Part shown: piece after piece, positions 31,401-33,273 of the stretch
How the letters are laid out: each line of letters starts with the position of its first letter
Position numbering within the stretch: position 1 is the stretch's first letter
Assembly (NCBI GenBank): GCA_026260175.1
Contig: JAKCWW010003007.1
Location: 16,461 to 49,733, forward strand
DNA: 33,273 nt
From: Reticulitermes lucifugus
Taxonomy: Eukaryota > Arthropoda > Insecta > Blattodea > Rhinotermitidae
Reading direction: 5' to 3'
The notes under the pieces: model-generated
Told to the model about the DNA's origin: nothing
Seen by the model: only the letters and a program-made list of their open reading frames with translations
Database searches by the model: none
Program-made: the position numbers and the translations under genes

Positions 31401-31946
31401 GAAGTAGATACATTTATGTTTGAGGTTTGTCACTTTCCGTTTTCATGTTCTTTTATTCGTCAACATTGGCACCTAATCTGCCGATCACAGTGGGTGCGCA
31501 GTCTGAGGCACATGTGGTTTGGGCCACTCGAATACTGACTCTGATTGGCAGTTCGAATCTTAAATTACACATAATTATGTGTTTCTGTGTAAGTAGTGCT
31601 GCGGTGGTACAATTCCCCATCCAATGAGTACTACCAGTACCGAGAAGATTTATGTTTTTGGTAGATGGTAAGTCCGAGAATATTGTGCGAGATCTGAGTT
31701 CTCACAGTGGTGCTGATGTAAATGTACTTATGCTATGACGCCGTGTGTATTGAGATATATGGCGGAAGGCCCATCGAAACTACGACGAAGATCGAAATGT
31801 ATGTGATGCTTGACCAGATGTTCAGTGCCATCTAGCAGAGTAATAGTGTAAGCACTAATTATGGCGTTTATGTACAGGGCCACGATACGACCTCTGCTGC
31901 CATCTCTTGGGCTCTCTTCTTACTAGGTGGTCATCCGGACATACAG
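13224..31946 (+). CDS. CYP4C: Cytochrome P450 family 4 (CYP4C-like), exons 1-9, 3' end outside window
   Basis: This is a membrane-bound microsomal monooxygenase; family 4 enzymes typically oxidise fatty acids, hormones or foreign compounds with electrons from NADPH-P450 reductase. Nine exons (13224-13401, 20060-20175, 20919-21009, 23009-23197, 23523-23592, 26519-26645, 28936-29029, 31315-31424, 31878-31946) join in frame to 348 codons without a stop, and all junctions seen are AG/GT. Landmarks: N-terminal anchor about residues 5-23, basic RYHRKRAR, proline hinge PGPP (40-43), helix-C WRSRR (132-136), the CYP4 signature ETAMG (192-196), and helix-I EGHDTT (325-330), whose Glu325 is the residue that links covalently to heme in many CYP4 enzymes. 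About 150-160 residues (ExxR, PERF, heme-Cys loop) are missing because the window ends. The gene looks intact. The subfamily is inferred and could be another CYP4. Confidence 0.93.
13402..14159. other. Intron 1, first part, nothing recognised
   Basis: AT-rich intronic sequence after the exon 1 donor. I searched it by eye for CYP4 exon 2 and found none. Confidence 0.5.
14160..14645 (+). pseudogene. Non-LTR retrotransposon 3' end, decayed
   Basis: Three readings in shifting frames match the end of a LINE ORF2: [20 protein letters not shown] then [20 protein letters not shown] (14166-14300); [20 protein letters not shown] (about 14365-14425); and near the end [15 protein letters not shown] (about 14520-14565). 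In related insect LINEs these segments follow each other in one frame; here stops and shifts separate them. A (TTAG)n tail follows directly. Confidence 0.75.
14646..14768. repeat. (TTAG)n-like tail of the LINE, left part
   Basis: Repeated gttagttag / ttaattggtcgg units end at a SINE insertion. The same tttagttag-type tract resumes at 15056-15076. Confidence 0.8.
14769..15055 (-). mobile_element. Complete SINE, family A, inside the LINE tail
   Basis: On the minus strand it starts with a tRNA-like head (ggccgtgccatggctcaggc, then 'cccggattcgatcccg'), continues with 'tgtggtggacaaagtg' and 'agtacttcgg', and ends 'gtccgtagcatctgctgcgg' followed by an A-rich tail (the Ts at 14771-14778). It is the best full-length family A copy in the window. 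The flanking (TTAG)n repeat on both sides prevents naming a target duplication. Confidence 0.85.
15077..15568. other. Intron 1 stretch, nothing recognised
   Basis: Both strands stay open across about 15190-15400, but neither translation shows a motif that I know and no splice context fits the P450. Confidence 0.4.
15569..15872 (+). mobile_element. SINE, family D, with 73-nt tRNA-like head and assembly gap
   Basis: 15570-15642 is a tRNA-sized head: the first seven bases gccctcg pair fully with cgagggc at the end, and it has an A box (ggactagtggttagc) and a B box (gcgggttcgatccc). The anticodon arm does not fold properly, so it is not a working tRNA. The body is mostly hidden by 137 N (15672-15808). 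The tail is (ctaa)n. Flanks tgtaaagaaga (left) and tgttaagaaga (right) look like a target duplication. Confidence 0.75.
15672..15808. other. Assembly gap, 137 N
   Basis: Unsequenced bases inside the family D SINE. Open frames drawn through it are meaningless. Confidence 0.99.
15873..16366. other. Intron 1 stretch, nothing recognised
   Basis: The 125-codon open stretch that starts at 16126 runs into the SINE at 16367 and shows no motif. Confidence 0.45.
16367..16612 (+). mobile_element. SINE, family A
   Basis: It starts inside the head (aatggttcgatcccgggtcg), continues 'tgtagtggacaaagtgacac', 'ttccccgagtacttcgg', 'gtgctccatta' and 'cttaaggctgcggtgcgtcc', and ends 'atcaccacaaag'. The A-box half of the head is lost, so it is slightly 5'-truncated. 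Confidence 0.85.
16677..16810. mobile_element. Foldback repeat, CTTCTGG type
   Basis: Inverted arms of 31 nt lie at 16677-16707 (cttctggaatgtgacg..) and 16780-16810, with about four mismatches. Related arms occur at 12678, 30279, 30880 and 31026. The middle 'aacgttt..ctctcgcttcctccgg' looks like a mutated version of the GAAACGTT-bearing middle of the 12.7-kb element. Confidence 0.65.
17302..17344 (-). ncRNA. Hammerhead ribozyme of the Penelope 3' end
   Basis: On the minus strand: stem I cccc/gggg, CTGAAGA (reverse of 17334-17340), stem II ggcctg/caggcc with loop taa (six perfect pairs), GAAA, stem III A-C-[atat]-G-T, and cleavage position A (17306). All required bases are present. It sits about 390 nt downstream of the endonuclease stop, in the same orientation as the ORF. 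Confidence 0.88.
18852..18883. repeat. 32-nt inverted duplication, left copy
   Basis: The exact reverse complement of 19102-19133 (catgcacattactaaatacc...). Both copies encode [10 protein letters not shown] of the Penelope RT, once on each strand. Confidence 0.95.
18895..19133 (+). pseudogene. Inverted 5' piece of the same Penelope RT
   Basis: On the plus strand the reading [20 protein letters not shown] continues as [20 protein letters not shown] and [20 protein letters not shown], then TLLNTILKQ. This is the N-terminal RT region (…DIK-LYVNIP… is RT motif A) and it ends at exactly the residues where the minus-strand RT begins. So the element is one RT cut at LLNTILKQ with its 5' part flipped. 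Confidence 0.88.
19134..20059. other. Intron 1, last part, nothing recognised
   Basis: No repeat or gene recognised up to the exon 2 acceptor. Open stretches at 19284-19698 (+) and 19741-20028 (-) show no motif. Confidence 0.45.
20060..20175 (+). CDS. CYP4C: CYP4 exon 2
   Basis: The acceptor tttcag ends at 20059. Two bases complete Glu60, then come 38 codons beginning [20 protein letters not shown] and including [11 protein letters not shown], the beta-sheet segment before helix B in CYP4 proteins. The donor GAG|gtacaa follows. The phase (1 in, 0 out) fits exons 1 and 3. It lies 6.66 kb from exon 1 and sits in no long open frame, so it is easy to miss. Confidence 0.9.
20611..20868 (-). mobile_element. 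SINE, family C
   Basis: On the minus strand the head begins ggccgggatag and carries a B box 'cagggatcgaatcccgg'. The body includes 'cggccctcggacccacc' and 'cctgggtgtggcctt', and the tail 'gggccttcatggtctgtt' ends in a 'gtgaact' motif. It lies in intron 2, just 50 bp before exon 3. Compare 21770-22030. Confidence 0.85.
20919..21009 (+). CDS. CYP4C: CYP4 exon 3
   Basis: The acceptor tgtttcag ends at 20918. Thirty codons begin [20 protein letters not shown] and end [10 protein letters not shown], plus one base. This is the B-C loop region and the classic CYP4 '[12 protein letters not shown]' motif. The donor is gtgaaa. It is too short to appear as an open reading frame by itself. Confidence 0.94.
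21222..21400 (+). mobile_element. Worn SINE fragment related to family A
   Basis: A B-box-like 'cccgagttcgcctcc' is followed by 'ggtagacaaagtaaatctgg', 'gacaggttttctcgg' and 'cattatggctttctcctacc', in the same order as the family A body (ggacaaagtgacactgg, gaggtttttccccg, gtacttcggttttccc). Divergence is high and the ends are unclear. Confidence 0.5.
21500..21729 (+). mobile_element. SINE, family B, with poly-A tail and target duplication
   Basis: It starts tgggctgatgccattggcc with a tRNA-like head rich in CpG (ctgcggccgctcgcttgctg). The 3' part 'cgtccagaggagtcctaccg' and 'aacaatgaggaggcc' match 11925-12290. The tail is 'ccatggaaaaaaaa'. Flanks aagagatgtaa (21489-21499) and aagagatataa (21730-21740) fit a target-site duplication. 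Confidence 0.85.
21770..22030 (-). mobile_element. SINE, family C, intact with exact target duplication
   Basis: On the minus strand the tRNA-like head is ggccgggatagcgcagtcgg (A box) through 'ggagatcgaatcccggtgg' (B box). The body includes 'cttgggggttcacccagcc' and 'gggggtgtggctttaacc', and the end is near 'ctttacctt'. It is flanked by the exact 12-nt repeat taacaatatagt at 21758-21769 and 22031-22042. It is the best copy of family C here and defines its ends. Confidence 0.92.
22043..23008. other. Intron 3, last part, nothing recognised
   Basis: No repeat named. A minus-strand open stretch (22342-22656) has no motif. The normal exon 4 acceptor ends this region. Confidence 0.45.
23009..23197 (+). 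CDS. CYP4C: CYP4 exon 4 (helix C)
   Basis: The acceptor ttttttag ends at 23008. It encodes [20 protein letters not shown], with the helix-C Trp and Arg that contact the heme propionates, through to TLCTLDIIC. It ends one base into Glu192 at G|gtaagt. An upstream in-frame ATG at 22981 is intronic. Confidence 0.95.
23523..23592 (+). CDS. CYP4C: CYP4 exon 5 (CYP4 signature)
   Basis: The acceptor ttacag ends at 23522. It encodes [20 protein letters not shown] and AVY, the conserved family-4 signature, and ends GA|gtaagt two bases into Glu215. It is separated from exon 4 by only 325 bp. Confidence 0.94.
23593..24172. other. Intron 5, first part, nothing recognised
   Basis: Possible worn tRNA-like scrap near 23850 ('cggaacttgaatcttac'), too weak to call. 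Confidence 0.4.
24285..24325 (-). ncRNA. Hammerhead motif, left arm, slightly degraded
   Basis: CTGAAGA (reverse of 24314-24320), stem II ggcac/gcgct with one A-C mismatch, GAAA (reverse of 24295-24298), A-C-[at]-G-T-A. The first stem I pair is a C-C mismatch. Its twin at 24404 is perfect. Confidence 0.65.
24404..24447 (+). ncRNA. Hammerhead ribozyme, all core bases intact, sense to the P450
   Basis: Stem I aattcc/ggaatt (24404-24409 with 24442-24447), six perfect pairs. Core CTGAAGA at 24410-24416. Stem II ggcgc/gcgct with loop cctg, five pairs including one G-U. GAAA at 24432-24435. Stem III A-C-[at]-G-T, only two pairs with a 2-nt loop. H17 is A at 24441. Very short stem III is the usual form in Penelope HHRs, which may need dimerisation to cut well. 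Confidence 0.85.
24558..24902 (-). mobile_element. SINE, family C, head region expanded
   Basis: Tail-side start 'ggtaaaggctgccttcccg', 'ccgtgaaggcgcagaagg', 'tagctctactt..ttaacctcgg', then 'ggctgggtgagccc', B-box region 'ccggatttcgaacccc', and the A-box region repeated three times before the end. Middle sequence diverges from 21770-22030, so it is an older copy. Confidence 0.8.
24821..24898. repeat. 26-bp tandem triplication of the SINE A-box segment
   Basis: The unit gtaactataccgactacgca + atcccg occurs exactly three times (24821-24846, 24847-24872, 24873-24898). On the minus strand each contains the 'gcgtagtcggtatag' A-box stretch of the tRNA-like head. Confidence 0.95.
25236..25757 (-). 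repeat. Dispersed repeat, copy 2, inverted relative to 8855-9345
   Basis: On the minus strand the order is 'aggcgcattcgcaaatttgc', the (CCGT)n tract with 'gacggac' repeats, 'actcggctcccactgaacgg', 'tttcatgaaa..ttga', 'ctgtcgagaaaattcaag', 'gagataatgtggaga', 'gccggataactaag' and 'ttgctttttcacggcaacc'. These are the landmarks of copy 1. No coding capacity is seen. Confidence 0.75.
26360..26455 (+). repeat. Dispersed repeat, partial third copy
   Basis: 'cagaatacgtaacacttatt', 'acaatggttacacgaacgcg' and 'ttgcctgtctt' match the right end of copy 1 (9284-9380). It ends about 60 bp before P450 exon 6. Confidence 0.65.
26519..26645 (+). CDS. CYP4C: CYP4 exon 6
   Basis: The acceptor tatttcag ends at 26518. 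Codons run [20 protein letters not shown] and on to KILHGVSNK, the F-G region of CYP4 enzymes. The donor AAG|gtaaga is in phase 0. Confidence 0.94.
26899..27063. mobile_element. hAT-type MITE, 165 bp
   Basis: Terminal inverted repeats start CAGGGGTGCACAAATC and end as the complement of CAGGGGTGCGAAAATC. hAT elements typically begin CAGGGGTG-like and make 8-bp target duplications. The flanks are gttccacc (26891-26898) and tttccatc (27064-27071), matching at 6 of 8. No transposase, so it is non-autonomous, and it is old. It lies in intron 6. Confidence 0.8.
27072..27482. other. Intron 6 stretch, nothing recognised
   Basis: No gene or repeat named. Confidence 0.4.
27483..27548. repeat. 33-bp exact tandem duplication
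   Basis: cctacagaatatatatatgt and the next 13 bases occur at 27483-27515 and 27516-27548. An AT-rich (TATA) tract continues to about 27645. The duplication keeps a reading frame open by chance. Confidence 0.92.
27646..28935. other. Intron 6, last part, nothing recognised
   Basis: No gene, RNA gene or clear repeat before exon 7. Confidence 0.4.
28936..29029 (+). CDS. CYP4C: CYP4 exon 7
   Basis: The acceptor ctcgcag ends at 28935. It encodes [20 protein letters not shown] and [11 protein letters not shown] plus one base; the charged helix G-H linker varies between CYP4 proteins. The donor is G|gtaaca. Confidence 0.92.
29339..29415 (+). mobile_element. tRNA-like SINE head, body not identified
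   Basis: 'gacagctcagttagtatagt' resembles an A box region and 'tctgggtttcgattcccatc' a B box, 44 nt apart as in a tRNA-derived promoter. The sequence after it (29416 on) matches no other SINE in the window. Confidence 0.55.
29416..30278. other. Intron 7 stretch, mostly unassigned
   Basis: The only structure noticed is a short hairpin, gttaaagtttt/aaactttaatac, near 29641-29670. Confidence 0.4.
30279..30353. mobile_element. Short foldback repeat, CTTCTGG type
   Basis: Arms of 26 nt at 30279-30304 (ttctgggatgtaacaccatg..) and 30328-30353 match at about 20 of 26 positions. There is hardly any middle. Related to 16677-16810. Confidence 0.6.
30432..30625 (-). mobile_element. Penelope terminal-repeat element with a single ribozyme
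   Basis: Flanks tctccgtgaagaa (30432-30444) and tctgcatgaagaa (30613-30625) match at 11 of 13. On the minus strand, 16 nt after the right flank comes ccgtgcatattctt (30596-30583), then an arm-like part with 'caacttatgcac', then agaagcaagta/tacttgcttct inverted repeats (30451-30461, 30527-30537) that bracket the hammerhead. Compared with 24173-24525 one arm has been lost or shortened. Confidence 0.72.
30465..30508 (-). ncRNA. Hammerhead ribozyme, all core bases intact
   Basis: On the minus strand: stem I aactcc/ggagtt (six perfect pairs), the standard core CTGATGA (reverse of 30496-30502), stem II ggcacc/ggtgcc, GAAA (reverse of 30477-30480), stem III A-C-[at]-G-T, and H17 = A. Closest of all copies to the textbook consensus. 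Antisense to the P450. Confidence 0.87.
30880..30985. mobile_element. Foldback repeat, CTTCTGG type
   Basis: Left arm cctctggtatgtgacgctgc (30880 on) and right arm ending gtaacattccagaag (30985) are imperfect inverted repeats. The minus-strand reading [16 protein letters not shown] across it is a by-product of the repeat, not a protein. Confidence 0.6.
31026..31223. mobile_element. Foldback repeat, CTTCTGG type, with hammerhead relic
   Basis: Left arm cttctgggactttacgccgt and right arm ending cgtgttccagaag are imperfect inverted repeats. Inside, the minus strand reads CTGATGGAATC...CATCCGAAATATTGG, which looks like a hammerhead with a mutated core. It ends about 90 bp before exon 8. Confidence 0.6.
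31315..31424 (+). CDS. CYP4C: CYP4 exon 8
   Basis: The acceptor ttctcag ends at 31314. It encodes [20 protein letters not shown] and [16 protein letters not shown], the start of helix I. It ends exactly on the glutamate (Glu325) that precedes GHDTT. The donor GAG|gtttgt is weaker than the others. Confidence 0.95.
31878..31946 (+). CDS. CYP4C: CYP4 exon 9 (helix I oxygen-binding motif)
   Basis: The acceptor gtacag ends at 31877. Its 23 codons begin [20 protein letters not shown], with the acidic-Thr pair that assists oxygen activation. The donor is CAG|gtcagt. No exon with the K-helix ExxR is found in 31947-33273, so exon 10 lies outside. Confidence 0.95.
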
Positions 31947-32869
31947 GTCAGTGTGGCTCAGACGATAAGTATAATCTGACTTCAATAACGTACTGCATGA
32001 TGTACTATACAGAGACATAAGTATAAACATAGGCATAAACTTAGGTAAAAGCACCATTGCCTAATTAAAATCAAAAAGTCATTCCGCAAATCTTCATGTA
32101 TGTTCTGAGGATCATTATCGGTTTGTGCAATATATAACTTCAGAAATGTACACATAATCTGTATTATTTCATTACCTACAAAATTATAAGACTTACGGGA
32201 AGTGTGTATTGAGCATAAAGTGTGAGTTCTGTTCTTCTCTAAAACGTCTGTTTGAAGTAGTTTCGGCTTCCATTAATATGTAACTGGCTTCGATCCAGAT
32301 GCAGGCACAAACAAAATTTGGTCTTCATGTAAACTGGCTGTCAAAATTGATAATCAAAATTAAAAATGCCCCACAAATTATATAAAAATTTCCCAAAGCG
32401 AACTTTTATGAAATTCCGTTCAGCATTGTTCGTGCTGCGTTTTGTGTCCAGGTGGACAAACCGAGCGAAAGCACAGAAAGATTTTAGTAGACGCTCTGCA
32501 AAGCTGCAAAGGCCGCAGACAAGTATCCCATTCGTACCGGGTTTCCCGGGACAGTCCCTATTTAATGAGTTTTAAAGAGCTCTGTCCCGGTGTCCCACAA
32601 AATTTGGTTCGGGAAGTAAAATTCCAGGGTTTTTCCAAGTCATGAAAATAAGACGTTCCTGACAATGCGTAACAAAATTTGACTTTCCAAAAGCGGGAGA
32701 AGACATCTACAGAGTAGGACAGCCATCAACCAGCCACTAAAAGGAACGAACAGAAGAGGGAGAGGAAGATGTGTAGATTAGTGATTATGGAGTCTGGACG
32801 GGCACTGGGAATTGTAAGGAACGGATGCGTAAAGAAAAATCATGAAGTGAACCGAGTGTCTGAGTTTGC

Positions 32870-32870
<1 letters not shown>
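31947..32870. other. Start of intron 9, no gene recognised
   Basis: No next P450 exon is visible. A GC-richer patch (32520-32620) contains ccgggacag and ctgtcccgg as a small inverted repeat and may be part of an unnamed repeat. Confidence 0.45.

Positions 32871-32900
<30 letters not shown>
32871..32900. repeat. (ATT)n microsatellite
   Basis: Ten uninterrupted TAT/ATT units. Confidence 0.95.
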
Positions 32901-33212
32901 CTGTATGCCATAATTTGTTAACTGATTTATATCTTTGCAGCAACATTAATAAAGGACTCTACTTTTTCCTTGCTATAATTGTTTTCAGCTTTCGATTTGA
33001 TGGCGATAGTTAATGCATCATTAGTGCTGGATATGTGAAATTTGGTACTCAGATGTGTATATTAAGAAGTATAAATTCCGTGTGTGAACTGTTCATAAGT
33101 CAACAGTCACAAACTTGAATACGATGTAAAATGTTTTGTTATATCTGAAAAATGTAACGTATAACCTACAGAATCAGTGCCTAAATAATAATATGTTCAC
33201 AGAAATATAATG

Positions 33213-33273
33213 AGGTAAAGGTAAAGTTCACCCTAGAACAGGCCATGAAGGCCCAGAGGGGGAGTAGAGGTAT
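33213..33273 (-). mobile_element. SINE, family C, cut by the window edge
   Basis: 'aggtaaaggtaaagttcacc', 'gaacaggccatgaaggccca' and 'gggggagtagaggtat' match the tail-side end of the copies at 20611 and 21770. The tRNA-like head lies beyond the window. Confidence 0.85.

Noticed and set aside
32366-32645. P450 exon 10 or another small gene
   Set aside because: No ExxR, PERF or heme-binding motif in any frame, and the open frames overlap a GC-rich repeat-like patch.
1-33273. CRISPR array, operons, phage or plasmid features
   Set aside because: Spliced exons, SINEs, Pol III-type heads and a CYP4 gene show an animal genome; the repeats lack the regular spacing of CRISPR.

Overview
This is a stretch of AT-rich, repeat-dense animal nuclear DNA, almost certainly from an insect. 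A cockroach or termite (Blattodea) is the best guess, from the style of the CYP4 gene and of the SINE, LINE and Penelope repeats; that is an inference. There are no operons, bacterial ribosome sites or bacterial genes. The one host gene is the 5' two-thirds of a cytochrome P450 of family 4 (CYP4C-like) on the + strand. Nine coding exons (13224-31946) join in frame to 348 codons with GT/AG boundaries, from the N-terminal membrane anchor to the helix-I motif. The exons for the K helix, the PERF region and the heme-cysteine loop lie beyond the right edge.

Layout. 1-13223 lies upstream of the gene and holds only repeats: an edge minisatellite, several tRNA-derived SINEs, the C-terminal end of a LINE (about 4996-5912, - strand) and four inverted-repeat (foldback) elements. 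Intron 1 (6.66 kb) holds a LINE 3' end with a (TTAG)n tail split by a SINE, a SINE with a 73-nt tRNA-like head interrupted by a 137-base gap of N, and a broken Penelope-like retroelement (PLE) with reverse transcriptase and GIY-YIG endonuclease segments. Introns 3-9 hold more SINEs, a hAT-type MITE, a long dispersed repeat and more foldbacks.

The most interesting layer is a set of hammerhead-ribozyme (HHR) motifs with the core CUGANGA / stem II / GAAA / UH. They sit at 7084-7125 (+), 7539-7581 (-), 7760-7802 (+), 17302-17344 (-), 24285-24325 (-), 24404-24447 (+) and 30465-30508 (-). One lies just downstream of the PLE GIY-YIG region in the same orientation. The others lie in foldbacks whose arms share an 'aaatgcac'-type motif with that PLE end, so I read them as PLE terminal repeats (pLTRs) and non-autonomous derivatives. 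Four of the foldbacks share one terminal design: target duplication, 15-16 nt, a CCGTGCATT-like motif, about 18 nt, then the inverted arms. The extension is on one side only. HHRs in PLEs are known (Cervera and de la Peña); the conserved extension motif, the dense clustering and a sense-strand HHR inside a P450 intron are the points that deserve a second look. The PLE also has an inverted 5' segment with a 32-nt inverted duplication, which resembles twin priming.
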